Source: Acidobacteriota bacterium (GTDB lineage Bacteria > Acidobacteriota > Thermoanaerobaculia > Gp7-AA8). Taken from it: a DNA stretch of 64,000 nucleotides. Positions 43,460 to 52,569 of the stretch are shown here, one piece after another; position 1 is the first letter of the stretch; the number at the start of each line of letters is the position of its first letter. The position numbers and the translations under genes are program-made. Below the pieces are notes generated by a model, which was given only the letters and a program-made list of their open reading frames with translations, was not told the origin of the DNA and did not search any database. The stretch covers positions 62,001 to 126,000 of the forward strand of contig JAJPHC010000063.1 in NCBI GenBank assembly GCA_021325515.1. The letters are read 5' to 3'.

Positions 43460-44467
43460 TCATGCGCTCACCTTCATCCACACCGTCTCTCCCGCGAGCA
43501 GCGCCACGAGCAGCAGAGCGATGCCGTACATCAACGGCTGGACATACAACTCCTCCACCTTCTCGTTGCGCGGCGCGTTGAGCCTCGTCTTCTCGAGCTG
43601 ATCGATGCGCTGCAGGACTTCGCCCATCGAACGCGCGTCCGTTGCGCGGAAGTACGCGCCGCCGGTGCGCCGCGCGATCTCGGACAGCGACTCCTCGTCG
43701 AGGTCGGCGCGGACGAGCTGGTAGGTCGTCTCGATCTCGCCGGTGAACGCGTTCTGACGCTTGATCGGCATCGGCACGGCGCCGCGGCTGCCGACTCCGA
43801 TCGTGTAGATCCTGATCCCATATTGAGCCGCGAGCGACGCCGCAGTGAGCGGATCGATCGAGCCCGCGTTGTTCACGCCATCGGTCAGAAGAATGATCAC
43901 GCGGCTGCGCGACTTCGACGTCCGCAGCCGGTTCACGCATGTCGCGATCGCGTGGCCGATCGCCGTGCCGTCGCCGTTGTCGCCGACCTGCGCCTTGTTG
44001 AGGATCGCCTGCGCGACATCGCGATCGAATGTGATCGGCACCCGCGTCGCGGCGCGCACGCCGAAGGTCACGATGCCGATGCGGTCGTCCTGTCTCCGCG
44101 AGATGAAATCGCCGATGAGCTCTTTCGCGACTCCGAAGCGATTGCGCGGCCGGAAATCCTCGGCCGCCATGCTGCCCGAGGCGTCGAGAGCGATCACGAT
44201 GTCGATGCCGTAGCGGTCGTTCGCCGCCATGCGGACGACGCGCTGCGGACGCGCCAGCGCGTAGATCAGCAACAGCAGCGCCGCGATCTCGAGCGCGAAG
44301 GGAATCCATGCGAGCGACGATCGGAACGTCATCCGGTCGCGAACCAGCGAGAGCGACGAGAACGAGAACATGCCGCGTCCCGCACGCCGGTCGCGCAGAA
44401 GCAGAACGGCTCGTGCGATCACGAGCAGCAGCAGCGCGAAGAACCACGGCGCGGCGAAGCGCGTCAC
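43460..44467 (-). CDS. VWA-domain membrane protein (BatA/BatB-like)
   Basis: A 335-residue protein starting from GTG 44467, overlapping the preceding stop as GTGA. N-terminal helices (APWFFALLLLVIARAVLLL and SSLAWIPFALEIAALLLLIYAL), VWA domain with MIDAS motif ALDASGSM, the T residue in NGDGTAIGHAIA and LTDGVNNAG, and a C-terminal helix (YGIALLLVALLAG). Consistent with BatA. Acts with the second VWA protein and MoxR. Confidence 0.9.
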   Translation of the reverse strand: MTRFAAPWFFALLLLVIARAVLLLRDRRAGRGMFSFSSLSLVRDRMTFRSSLAWIPFALEIAALLLLIYALARPQRVVRMAANDRYGIDIVIALDASGSMAAEDFRPRNRFGVAKELIGDFISRRQDDRIGIVTFGVRAATRVPITFDRDVAQAILNKAQVGDNGDGTAIGHAIATCVNRLRTSKSRSRVIILLTDGVNNAGSIDPLTAASLAAQYGIRIYTIGVGSRGAVPMPIKRQNAFTGEIETTYQLVRADLDEESLSEIARRTGGAYFRATDARSMGEVLQRIDQLEKTRLNAPRNEKVEELYVQPLMYGIALLLVALLAGETVWMKVSA

Positions 44468-45189
44468 TCCGCACCTCCCACGACAGGCTTCGGCCGGATC
44501 AGTGCAATCGCGCTCTTCGCGGCCTCGTCGAAGTCTCCCGGCTGCGCGCCCCATGGCGCGAACTTCTCGAGATCGCCCTGCCGCAGAATCGTCTGGAGCG
44601 GCGGAGGCATCGCATGGAGACGCAACAGCTCCTCCGTCGTCAGCTCGAGCCCGAGGCCGGGATACTCCGCGGCGAGATAGGTGCGCGTCGCATCGGCAAG
44701 AGCTGCCCAGCGGAGCCGGTGGCGTGCGGCTGCCTGCACCGCAAGGCGGAAGCGCTCGTCGGGCGGAACGCGCGACTCGATCTCCGCTGCGGTGGTCCGT
44801 CTCGATCGCCGCCAGGCGAGCATCCAGACGGCCGCTGCGATCAGGGCCGCAATCGCGATCGCGATCCATGGCGTGCGCGATGCGGCCAGCGCACGCGGAG
44901 GCTGCAGCGGCGCAGGCTTCAGCGCGTCGTTCGGCGCGAGCACGGAACGAATCCCGATCACCACATCGCCCGCGGGCTCACCATTCGCTGCACTCGCGTG
45001 CACGGTGATCGGATGCGTGTCGAACGTGCGGATCACGACCTGCGCCGGTTTCCGCGAGACGATCTCGAAGTCGGGCGAGGGCTGCACGGTCACCGGCGCG
45101 GAGTAATTGATCGTCACGCGATCGCCGATCGCCGGAGAGGCCGGCGTGTACGTCGCCGTCACGAAGAGCACGAGGATCGGGATCATCAT
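44464..45189 (-). CDS. DUF4381-like membrane protein of the Bat operon
   Basis: A 241-residue protein: signal/N-terminal hydrophobic stretch (MMIPILVLFVTA), an Ig-like periplasmic region (GDRVTINYSAPVTVQPSPDFEI), a membrane helix at about 108-125 (WIAIAIAALIAAAVWMLAW) and a cytosolic domain (RHRLRWAALADATRTYLAAEYPGLGLELTTEELL), the pattern of DUF4381 proteins found between DUF58 and VWA genes. Overlaps both neighbours by four bases. Confidence 0.78.
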   Translation of the reverse strand: MMIPILVLFVTATYTPASPAIGDRVTINYSAPVTVQPSPDFEIVSRKPAQVVIRTFDTHPITVHASAANGEPAGDVVIGIRSVLAPNDALKPAPLQPPRALAASRTPWIAIAIAALIAAAVWMLAWRRSRRTTAAEIESRVPPDERFRLAVQAAARHRLRWAALADATRTYLAAEYPGLGLELTTEELLRLHAMPPPLQTILRQGDLEKFAPWGAQPGDFDEAAKSAIALIRPKPVVGGAE

Positions 45190-46079
45190 CTGCGCAGACT
45201 GCGTTGGCGGAAGAATCGGAGAAGGTCGCGGTCGTAGGGAATCGCCGTGCTGATCGCGAGCCAGTCGGTGCCTGTGCTTCTGAAGCGGCGCTCGAGCTGC
45301 TGGTGGCGCTGGACTGCGCGGCGGCTGACTTCGCCCGCCGGAAGGTCGACGAGGCGCTGCTCGCCGCTCTCCGCATCGCGCAGCCGCGCCAGTCCTTTCG
45401 ATGGGAACCGCTCCTCGCGCGGATCGAAGAGCGCCATCGCGACGACATCATGGCGCCGCCCGAGGCGCTGCAGCGCGCGCTCGAAGTGGAGATCGAGGAA
45501 GTCGGAGATCACGATCAGCACGGCGCGGTGCACATTCACGCGATCGAGAAACGTCGCGGCGAAATCGATGTCGGCATTCCCTTCACACTCTTCCATCGCA
45601 GCATCGGCGGCCGTGCGCACGATCAACTGCGCATGCGGGTGGCCGCGCCGCGGCGGAATGAACGTGCGCACGCCGTCGGAAAAGAGCAGCAGTCCCGCGC
45701 GGTCCGCGTTCTGCACGGCGGAGAACGCGAAGATCGCCGTCAGCTCCGCCGCCAGATCCGCCTTGCGCCAGTCGGCGGAACCGAATGCCATCGAGGCCGA
45801 GACATCGACGACGACGATGATCGTGAGGTCTCGCTCCTCCACGAACTCCTTGACGAAGGGAGTGCCGTGCCGCGCGGTGACATTCCAGTCGATCGTGCGG
45901 ATGTCGTCGCCCGGCTGATACTCGCGCACCTGGGAGAACTCGATGCCGCGGCCATGAAAGGCCGATTGATAATCGCCCGCGAAGCCGGCGCGCAGCAGTC
46001 GTGCCGACGCGATCTCAAGATCGCGCACGCGCCGCGTGACTGGACGGCGAGGCGTCGGCGGCTTCGAGAACCACATCAT
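45186..46079 (-). CDS. DUF58 domain protein
   Basis: A 297-residue protein with the DUF58 core GRGIEFSQVREYQPGDDIRTIDWNVTARHGTPFVKEF and a VWA-like fold with VDVSASM. Cytosolic; no membrane helix. DUF58 proteins form conserved units with MoxR ATPases. The start ATG shares its base with the moxR stop (one-base overlap). Confidence 0.93.
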   Translation of the reverse strand: MMWFSKPPTPRRPVTRRVRDLEIASARLLRAGFAGDYQSAFHGRGIEFSQVREYQPGDDIRTIDWNVTARHGTPFVKEFVEERDLTIIVVVDVSASMAFGSADWRKADLAAELTAIFAFSAVQNADRAGLLLFSDGVRTFIPPRRGHPHAQLIVRTAADAAMEECEGNADIDFAATFLDRVNVHRAVLIVISDFLDLHFERALQRLGRRHDVVAMALFDPREERFPSKGLARLRDAESGEQRLVDLPAGEVSRRAVQRHQQLERRFRSTGTDWLAISTAIPYDRDLLRFFRQRSLRR

Positions 46080-47068
46080 CAGGGGACGGGAACGGCGCCG
46101 AGAATCTGGTCGATCACGCGATCGGCAGTCATCTGCTCGGCAGCGGCTTCGTAACTCAGCACGAGCCTGTGGCGGAGGACATCGTGCGCGACGTTCTTCA
46201 CATCCTCCGGGATGACGAACGGGCGGCCCTGGATGAACGCATGCGCCTTCGCGACGTGCGCGAGCGCCAGCGTCGCGCGAGGCGAGGCACCGTACGAAAC
46301 GTACTGCACGAGCGCCGGAAGCCGGACGTCGAGCGGACGCCGTGTCGCGGCGACGAGCTGCACGATGTAGCGGCTGATCTTCTCGTCGACATGGACGCCG
46401 GCCGCGAGTTGCGCGACACCGTGGATATCGGCGAGCGAGAGGACGGGAAAGACGCCGGCAACCGCCGCCGTCGGATCGAGATAGAGATTGAGGATGCGGA
46501 GCTCCTCCTCCGCGCTCGGGTAGTCGACCTTCAGCTTCATCACGAAGCGGTCCACCTGCGCCTCGGGCAGCGTGTAGGTGCCTTCGTGCTCGATCGGATT
46601 CTGCGTGGCGATGACGAGAAAGGGATCGGGAAGCGTGTACGAGGAGTCGCCGATCGTGACCTGCCGCTCCTGCATCGCCTCGAGCAGCGCGCTCTGCACT
46701 TTCGCCGGAGCGCGATTGATCTCGTCCGCGAGCACGAGGTTCGCGAAGATCGGGCCGAAGCGCGGATTGAAGGTGCGCGCGGCCGGATCGAAGATCAGCG
46801 TGCCGGTGATGTCGGCCGGAAGCAGATCGGGCGTGAACTGGACGCGCTTGAACGTCGCGTCGATCGCGCCGGCGAGCGTCTTCACGAGCAGCGTTTTCGC
46901 GAGACCGGGCAGACCTTCGACGAGAACATGGCCGCGGATCAACAGCGCGGCGATCAGCCGGTCGACGATCTGCTGCTGGCCGACGACGGCGCGTGAGACT
47001 TCGGTGCGGAGTCGGGAGATGACTTCATGTGCGGCAGCGATATTCGCTTGTGAAGTGGCCTGATCCAT
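46079..47068 (-). CDS. moxR: MoxR-family AAA+ ATPase
   Basis: A 329-residue ATPase: Walker A in VLVEGLPGLAKTLLVKTLA, Walker B LVLADEINRAPAKVQSALLEAM, sensor IATQNPIEHEGTYTLPEAQVDRF, and a C-terminal lid helix (RATLALAHVAKAHAFIQGRPFV). MoxR proteins act as chaperone-like ATPases that insert cofactors or remodel VWA partners. First gene of the eight-gene operon; divergent from the 992-residue secreted protein. Confidence 0.95.
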   Translation of the reverse strand: MDQATSQANIAAAHEVISRLRTEVSRAVVGQQQIVDRLIAALLIRGHVLVEGLPGLAKTLLVKTLAGAIDATFKRVQFTPDLLPADITGTLIFDPAARTFNPRFGPIFANLVLADEINRAPAKVQSALLEAMQERQVTIGDSSYTLPDPFLVIATQNPIEHEGTYTLPEAQVDRFVMKLKVDYPSAEEELRILNLYLDPTAAVAGVFPVLSLADIHGVAQLAAGVHVDEKISRYIVQLVAATRRPLDVRLPALVQYVSYGASPRATLALAHVAKAHAFIQGRPFVIPEDVKNVAHDVLRHRLVLSYEAAAEQMTADRVIDQILGAVPVP

Positions 47069-47161
47069 GTTGCATCAGTCTATAGGACGACGATTGCGGC
47101 CTTGGAGATCACGACGTATATTTTTTACCTTCAGCAAGCATTGACGGAAAGAGGGGTTCCC

Positions 47162-50080
47162 ATGATTCGAAGCCGTCTATCGTTCGTTTCGATGTTGCTG
47201 CTCTTCATCGCTCTGCCGGCCGCCGGCCAGACGTTCGCCGGCACCTGGACGGGAACCATTACCGAACAACTGCCCTGTCATACCGGAGGCAGCGTGCCGG
47301 CGAGTTTTTCCATCGTCTGGACGGTGCAGCAGTCAGGAACGCAAGTGTCAGGCCCGATGACCTTCAATGGTCCCGCCGACGCGTGCATCTCCAACGCTCC
47401 TGAGACCGTCCAGGCGGAGGTCATTGGAACCGCGAATGGATCCACGTTTACCGGGACTGCGTTCACGCAGGGACAACAGTCGGCAGTGAGCGCAACCGTG
47501 ACCGGCACGAGCATGAACTTCACGCTGACGTTCCCCGACGGGGTTCCGGCGACCGGCATCCTGACCAGGCAAGGCAGCTCTTCGACGTCCTGCAACCTCG
47601 GCATCAGCGTGATCTGCAATCAGAACGGCAACTGCACTGGCGTCACGACGAACAACGGCGGCACGGCGTGCAGCGGTCTGATCTTCACAGGCTTCGAGAC
47701 TCCCGGCGCTTCGAGCGGCTCGCTGGCGAACTTCAATTCGGGACTCTCCGGTGCGCAATGCTTCGACTCCGGCTCCATTCCGGGGTCGACGGTGCCGTTC
47801 GTCTTCTGCTTCGCACAATCGTCACTCGCTCCCGGCGCTTCATTCACGAGTACCGTGCACGTGAACGGAACTGCCGATCAGCCGATCATCGCCTTCTCGG
47901 GATCGACCGATCCAAACAACACGAGTGCGTCTCCGGCGATCGTCTACGCCTATGCCAACGCGCAGGCGCCGACGTGCACGCCGAGCCTCAGCGCGCCGAC
48001 GATTGCGCAGTCGGGATCGAGCTATCGCGTTTACTGGACCTCCGTCAGCAATCCGAACACGCAATTCCAGATCGACGAGTCGACGGCGTCAGACTTCTCC
48101 GCGAACGTCAATTCGCAAACGATCAGCGGGTTCTCGACCACGTTCACGCACAGCGTGACCGCCAACACGAGCTACTACTACCGCGTGCGCGCCACGAATT
48201 GCGGCGGCGGTCCCGGCCCGTACTCGGCGACGGCGACCACGGTCGTGCAGGCCCAGGCGACGTTCGCCGCGAACTCGAAGACGGGAGCGGATGTTGCCGT
48301 GCCCGTCGGCTCGACCGATCCGATCATGCTGAAGCTCTTCATCCCGTCGCCAACCGGTAAGACCGGCACGAATGACACCGGCTACTCGGTCACGACCGAC
48401 AAGCCCTATCTGTCCGTGACGCCTTCATCGGGAACGATTCCGCCGGGCGGCACGACGGTCACGGTCACTGCGAACCCGACGCTCCTCCCCACCGGTGCGA
48501 ACACGGGAACGATCAGCGTGACCACGCCGTCGAGCACGAGCAACGTTCCTCTCTCGGTCAGCGTCGTCACACCGGTCGCTTCGGGCAGCAAGTCGCTGCC
48601 TCCCGGAAATGCGCTGATCATCCCCGTCGTCACGCACGTGAACGGCGCGAGCAGCCAGTTCTTCTCGGATCTGCGGCTGACCAACGCTTCGGCATCCACG
48701 ATCACATATCAGTTGACCTTTACGCCGACGAGAAGCAACGGCACGACGGCGAGCAAAGTCACGAACGTGACCGTCAATGGGACGCAGACCGTGGCGTTGA
48801 ACGACGTCGTGAAGGATTTCTTCGGATACGGCGCGACGGGTGCGGCAAGCGACGTCGGATTCGGCGCGCTGGAAATCCGCCCGCTCAGCACCTCGAGCAA
48901 TCTCACGTACGCATCGAGCCGCACGTATGCGAGCACGGCCTCGGGAACGTTCGGGCAATTCATCGCGGCAGTCCCATTCGCGAAGTTCATCGGATCTTCG
49001 GGTGCGCCCGCGTTGCCCGGGATTCCGGCCACGGCATCGCCGAAGACGCTCAGCCTTCAGCAGATCGCTCAGTCCACGAAATTCCGTACGAACCTTGGCA
49101 TCGCGGAAGGGTCCGGATCGCCAGCAAGCGGCTCGATCCGCGTCTACGACGACAACGGCACCGTTCTGAAGACCGTCCCCTTCAGTCTCATGCCGGGCGA
49201 GCATCAGCAGCTCAACGCATTTCTCGCCGTGAACGGCATCACGACGCTCGAAGACGGCCGGATCGAGATCACGGTCGAATCGTCGACGGGCGCCGTGACT
49301 GCGTACGCATCCGTGCTCGACAATCTCACCACTGATCCGCTGGCCGTGATGCCGGCGATCCCGCCGCAGATCAACGCGACCCGCTACGTGCTGCCGGGAA
49401 TCGCGGATCTGAACAACGGCGCCGCGAACTTCCACTCCGACATCCGCATCTACAACGGCGGTACGTCCTCCGTCACTCTGACGCCGACGTACTACCCGCA
49501 GGCGAATCCGGCCGGCGCGAAGAGCGGCACGGCGTTCACGGTTGCACCGGGACAGGTGAAGACGTTCGACAACGCGCTGCCGGCGATGTTCGGAGTGACG
49601 AACAGCGGCGGCTCGATTCTCTTCATCGCCAATGCGCCCTCGTCGGTCGTCGTGACGGGACGCACGTACAGCATCGACGTGAGCGAGAGTCCGACGAAGG
49701 GCGGGACGTTCGGGCAGTTCATTCCGGGCGTCACACCGGCCGATGGGATCGGCACAGGCGACAAGGCGCTGCAGATCCTGCAACTCGAGCAGTCGGCGAA
49801 CTTCCGCTCGAACCTCGGTCTTGCGGAGCTGACGGGCAACCCGGCGCATGTGCGCATCTCGCTCTATCTGCCAGACTCGAAAGTCACGCCGACGACCGAG
49901 CTCGATCTGGCGCCGAACGAGTTCCGCCAGCTCGGAAGCGTGATCGCCGGAATGAATCCCGGCAATACGTACAACGCGCGTATCTCCGTGGAGGTGACGA
50001 GCGGAACGGGGCGTGTGTCGGCCTACGGATCTGTGATCGATAATGCGACGCAGGATCCGACGTACGTGCCGGCGCAGTAG
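47162..50080 (+). CDS. Large secreted protein with Ig/FN3/BACON-like and duplicated C-terminal domains
   Basis: A 972-residue protein with a signal peptide (FVSMLLLFIALPAAGQ). Regions: a lipocalin-like or META-like N-terminus at about 25-135, a Cys-rich segment, an FN3-like domain (YRVYWTSVSNPNTQFQIDES, TSYYYRVRATNCGG) and a BACON-like domain (YLSVTPSSGTIPPGGTTVTV). Then come two copies of a domain beginning IPVVTHVNGASSQFFSDLRL and LPGIADLNNGAANFHSDIRI, each followed by a GTFGQFI and FRTNLG/FRSNLG motif. The repeated unit recurs in many acidobacterial surface proteins; its function is unknown. A RBS AGAGGGG precedes ATG 47162. Its stop abuts rsmA. Confidence 0.8.
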   Translation: MIRSRLSFVSMLLLFIALPAAGQTFAGTWTGTITEQLPCHTGGSVPASFSIVWTVQQSGTQVSGPMTFNGPADACISNAPETVQAEVIGTANGSTFTGTAFTQGQQSAVSATVTGTSMNFTLTFPDGVPATGILTRQGSSSTSCNLGISVICNQNGNCTGVTTNNGGTACSGLIFTGFETPGASSGSLANFNSGLSGAQCFDSGSIPGSTVPFVFCFAQSSLAPGASFTSTVHVNGTADQPIIAFSGSTDPNNTSASPAIVYAYANAQAPTCTPSLSAPTIAQSGSSYRVYWTSVSNPNTQFQIDESTASDFSANVNSQTISGFSTTFTHSVTANTSYYYRVRATNCGGGPGPYSATATTVVQAQATFAANSKTGADVAVPVGSTDPIMLKLFIPSPTGKTGTNDTGYSVTTDKPYLSVTPSSGTIPPGGTTVTVTANPTLLPTGANTGTISVTTPSSTSNVPLSVSVVTPVASGSKSLPPGNALIIPVVTHVNGASSQFFSDLRLTNASASTITYQLTFTPTRSNGTTASKVTNVTVNGTQTVALNDVVKDFFGYGATGAASDVGFGALEIRPLSTSSNLTYASSRTYASTASGTFGQFIAAVPFAKFIGSSGAPALPGIPATASPKTLSLQQIAQSTKFRTNLGIAEGSGSPASGSIRVYDDNGTVLKTVPFSLMPGEHQQLNAFLAVNGITTLEDGRIEITVESSTGAVTAYASVLDNLTTDPLAVMPAIPPQINATRYVLPGIADLNNGAANFHSDIRIYNGGTSSVTLTPTYYPQANPAGAKSGTAFTVAPGQVKTFDNALPAMFGVTNSGGSILFIANAPSSVVVTGRTYSIDVSESPTKGGTFGQFIPGVTPADGIGTGDKALQILQLEQSANFRSNLGLAELTGNPAHVRISLYLPDSKVTPTTELDLAPNEFRQLGSVIAGMNPGNTYNARISVEVTSGTGRVSAYGSVIDNATQDPTYVPAQ

Positions 50081-50845
50081 ATGGCGCATCCGAAAAAAAA
50101 GTGGGGCCAGAACTTTCTTCGCAACCGCGGCGCGGTTGCGAAGATCGTCGAGGCCATCGATGCGCAACCCGGCGAGCTCGTGCTGGAGATCGGACCCGGC
50201 GAAGGGGTGCTGACCGAGAAGCTGGTCGAGCTGCCGAATGAAATCGCCGCCATCGAGATCGATCCGGATCTCGCCGCGAATCTCGAGGTACGATTCGGCG
50301 ACCGCCTCGCGCTGCGTCACGAAGACGCAGTCGAGGCGGAGTTGCCGCAAAGGCCGTATCGCGCCGTGGGCAATCTCCCCTACAACGTCGGGACGCCGAT
50401 CCTGCGGCGCGTGATCGCCGATCCGAACTGCAGGCGCGCGGTCTTCATGCTGCAGAAGGAAGTCGCCGACCGCGTGATCGCGAAGCCGGGCTCTGATCCC
50501 TACGGATTCCTCACGCTCTATGTCGCGCTCTTCGCCGCGGCGAGGACGGTCATGACGCTCGATCCGCGATCGTTCTATCCGCCGCCCAAGGTGCGCAGCG
50601 CGGTCGTCGTGCTCGATCCCGTTCCGCCGGCATACACCGCGAACCGCGAGCTGCTGCTGGAGCTCATCAGCACGTCGTTCCGGATGCGCCGTAAGACGTT
50701 AGTCAACAACTTGACCGGTTGGCGGAACCTCACGCGCGGCGCGGCCGAGGAGGCGTTGAAGGAGGCGGGGCTGCAGCCGGCGGTGCGGGCGGAGACGCTC
50801 TCCCTCGCCGACTTCGACCGGCTGGCGCACGCGCTCACACGCTGA
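50081..50845 (+). CDS. rsmA: 16S rRNA dimethyladenosine transferase
   Basis: A 254-residue SAM-dependent enzyme: PKKKWGQNFLRNRG (RNA-binding N-terminus), SAM motif LEIGPGEGVLTEKL, AIEIDPDLA, and catalytic NLPYNVGTPIL (NLPY). It dimethylates the two adenines near the 3' end of 16S rRNA. The ATG follows the preceding stop codon with no gap, an unusual pairing with a secreted protein gene. A degenerate copy of part of this gene lies at 53889. Confidence 0.96.
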   Translation: MAHPKKKWGQNFLRNRGAVAKIVEAIDAQPGELVLEIGPGEGVLTEKLVELPNEIAAIEIDPDLAANLEVRFGDRLALRHEDAVEAELPQRPYRAVGNLPYNVGTPILRRVIADPNCRRAVFMLQKEVADRVIAKPGSDPYGFLTLYVALFAAARTVMTLDPRSFYPPPKVRSAVVVLDPVPPAYTANRELLLELISTSFRMRRKTLVNNLTGWRNLTRGAAEEALKEAGLQPAVRAETLSLADFDRLAHALTR

Positions 50846-50991
50846 CGAGCGGCTCTATGGCACGCGAGCCTCTGCCGCCACACGCCGGCACCGATGGCTT
50901 CAACATTCTCGACTCGCGTTTTGGTGATCCAGCTCACGTTCGCGGCGGAAAACGGATTTACCTTGCTCGAAGGAAACACGATGGAGGGCCT

Positions 50992-51918
50992 GTGGACACC
51001 GGTCATGCCCGTAGAAGGGCGGATCGCGCGAACCATGATGCTGCGCATGGTTTACGCGTGCTGGTCGTCGATGACGACAGTTCGTACTCGAGGCTGCTTC
51101 AGGCGCTGCTGACACGCGCCGGTTTCTCCGTCGAGACCGCGGCTGATGGCCCGGCCGCTCTCACGCTGCTCCATACGGATGAGTTCGCAGTTGCGCTGAT
51201 CGATCTTGCGATGCCGGGCCTGGACGGAGTCGAGACCGCGCGGCAGTTTCTGGCAAAGGAAACCGGCGTTCAGCGTCCCTATCTGATCCTGCACACGGCA
51301 TTCGACGAGATCTCGAACAAGCTCCTCGCACTCGACGCCGGCTTCGACGACTTCGTGCCGAAGAGCGCGACCACGAGCGAGTTGATCGCCCGGCTGCGGA
51401 GCGCCGCGCGGCGCCACGAGATGGAGCAGCGGCTTCACATCGAGAATCAGGAACTGCAGACCCTCGCGCTCACCGACGAACTGACGGGCATCCTCAATCG
51501 CCGCGCTCTCTTTCGCGCGGCTGCCGAGATCCTCGGCCGGAATCGCACGCTGAGCGTGGTGATGTTCGACCTCGATCACTTCAAGGAAATCAACGACAGG
51601 CGGGGACACCTCGAAGGCGACCGGATCCTCGCCGAAGTCGCAGGTCTGCTGCAGGCGAATACGAGAGCCGGCGATCTCGTCGGGCGCTATGGTGGAGACG
51701 AGTTCCTGCTGCTGCTGCCGGACACCGGCGCCAGGGAGGCGCGAGCGATCGAGCAGCGGCTGCGGCAGTTGGAAGGGCTCCCCGTCCGGATGAGCAGCGG
51801 CGTCGCGACGTCGGCTTCGTCGCGCGACACGCTGACGGATCTGATCCTCGCCTGCGACCGGAGGCTCTACCGGCACAAGCGAGGCAGGAGCGACGAAGGC
51901 CTACGGGCACGCCCCTGA
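50992..51918 (+). CDS. Response regulator with GGDEF output (diguanylate cyclase)
   Basis: A 308-residue protein: receiver at about 25-140 (RVLVVDDDSSYSRLLQALL, phospho-Asp in ALIDLAMPGLDG, the usual KP loop reads VPKSAT) and a GGDEF domain at about 165-300 (LTDELTGILNRRALF, RAGDLVGRYGGDEFLLLLP with an intact I-site RAGD). GTG 50992 is my start; a longer start at ATG 50857 or a shorter GTG near 51058 cannot be excluded. A kinase partner is not adjacent. It overlaps a small opposite-strand ORF by 18 bases. Confidence 0.88.
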   Translation: MDTGHARRRADRANHDAAHGLRVLVVDDDSSYSRLLQALLTRAGFSVETAADGPAALTLLHTDEFAVALIDLAMPGLDGVETARQFLAKETGVQRPYLILHTAFDEISNKLLALDAGFDDFVPKSATTSELIARLRSAARRHEMEQRLHIENQELQTLALTDELTGILNRRALFRAAAEILGRNRTLSVVMFDLDHFKEINDRRGHLEGDRILAEVAGLLQANTRAGDLVGRYGGDEFLLLLPDTGAREARAIEQRLRQLEGLPVRMSSGVATSASSRDTLTDLILACDRRLYRHKRGRSDEGLRARP

Positions 51919-52044
51919 GGCGCGCTCGTCCTCGGATTCTCGGGCCTCTTCTCTGCGCTCTTCCTCGTCGCGCTTCTGCAGCAGTTCCAGCACTCTTCCC
52001 GGGAGGGGAAGGGTCGCATCCGGATCAGGATCGTGGTCTCTCAT
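51901..52044 (-). CDS. Small highly charged ORF (47 aa), uncertain
   Basis: An ATG-to-stop frame encoding MRDHDPDPDATLPLPGRVLE then LLQKRDEEERREEARESEDE: acidic N-terminus, then a charged helix. It sits divergent to the Fur-type gene, 67 bases from its start, with the palindromic operator between, so it could share that control. No family recognised; may not be translated. Confidence 0.4.
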   Translation of the reverse strand: MRDHDPDPDATLPLPGRVLELLQKRDEEERREEARESEDERASGACP

Positions 52045-52091
52045 GCCTCTTACAAGAGCACGACCAATGCCGCACTTGACACGATCCCGTT

Positions 52092-52106
52092 TTAGACATA
52101 GTCTAA
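52092..52106. promoter_or_regulatory. Probable Fur/PerR-type operator
   Basis: A perfect 15-base palindrome, TTAGACATAGTCTAA (6-3-6), ends five bases before the GTG start of the Fur-family gene. This layout matches autoregulation by Fur-family repressors. A half-matching copy (TTAGACATCATCCAG) lies before ahpC. Confidence 0.7.
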
Positions 52107-52111
52107 TCGCC

Positions 52112-52513
52112 GTGAAGCGCGACACAGCCGGACTGCTCCGCGAGCATGGCATCCAGCCTTCCGCCCAGCGCGTGGCGGTCGGCGAGTACGTCCTCTTCAC
52201 CGATGAGCACCCTTCAGCCGATCTCGTCTGGAGCCGCGTGCGGGACAACTTCCCCTGGATCTCCCGCGCCACCGTCTACAACACGCTCAATCTGTTCGTA
52301 GAGAAGGGCCTGCTGAAGACGCTCGATCTCGCCGACAACGCGGTGGTGTTCGACCCTCGCGTCGAGCGGCATCACCACTTCGTCGATGACGAAGACGGCT
52401 CGATTCACGACGTGCCGTGGGAGAAGGTGCAGGTCTGCAACATCGAGGGGCTGCGCGGATATCAGATCCGCGATTACCAGGTCGTGATGCACGGCGTGAA
52501 GAAGAAACGTTAA
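52112..52513 (+). CDS. Fur-family transcription regulator (PerR-like)
   Basis: A 133-residue Fur-superfamily protein starting at GTG 52112. Winged helix with ISRATVYNTLNLF, regulatory-site motif RHHHFVDDEDG, and a C-terminal dimerisation part. The CxxC structural zinc pairs of most Fur/PerR proteins are absent: only one Cys (VCNIEG) is seen, so it likely uses only a regulatory metal site. The peroxiredoxin-ahpD neighbours suggest a peroxide-sensing PerR role. The start leaves no room for a Shine-Dalgarno site downstream of the operator, so translation may be leaderless. Confidence 0.88.
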   Translation: MKRDTAGLLREHGIQPSAQRVAVGEYVLFTDEHPSADLVWSRVRDNFPWISRATVYNTLNLFVEKGLLKTLDLADNAVVFDPRVERHHHFVDDEDGSIHDVPWEKVQVCNIEGLRGYQIRDYQVVMHGVKKKR

Positions 52514-52530
52514 AAAAATTTGGATGGTGT

Positions 52531-52545
52531 TTAGACATCATCCAG
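52531..52545. promoter_or_regulatory. Candidate second Fur/PerR site before ahpC
   Basis: TTAGACATCATCCAG shares the left half TTAGACAT of the operator at 52092. It is embedded in a near-perfect inverted repeat (GGATGGTG...CATCATCC) about 25 bases before the ahpC start, followed by an AAAGGAG ribosome site. Weak right half. Confidence 0.45.
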
Positions 52546-52569
52546 TATTGAAAGGAGTCGAAAGACAAT

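Noticed and set aside
48425-50350. 641-codon minus-strand frame opposite the secreted protein
   Set aside because: Arg/His-rich shadow spanning the secreted protein and rsmA start; no motif.
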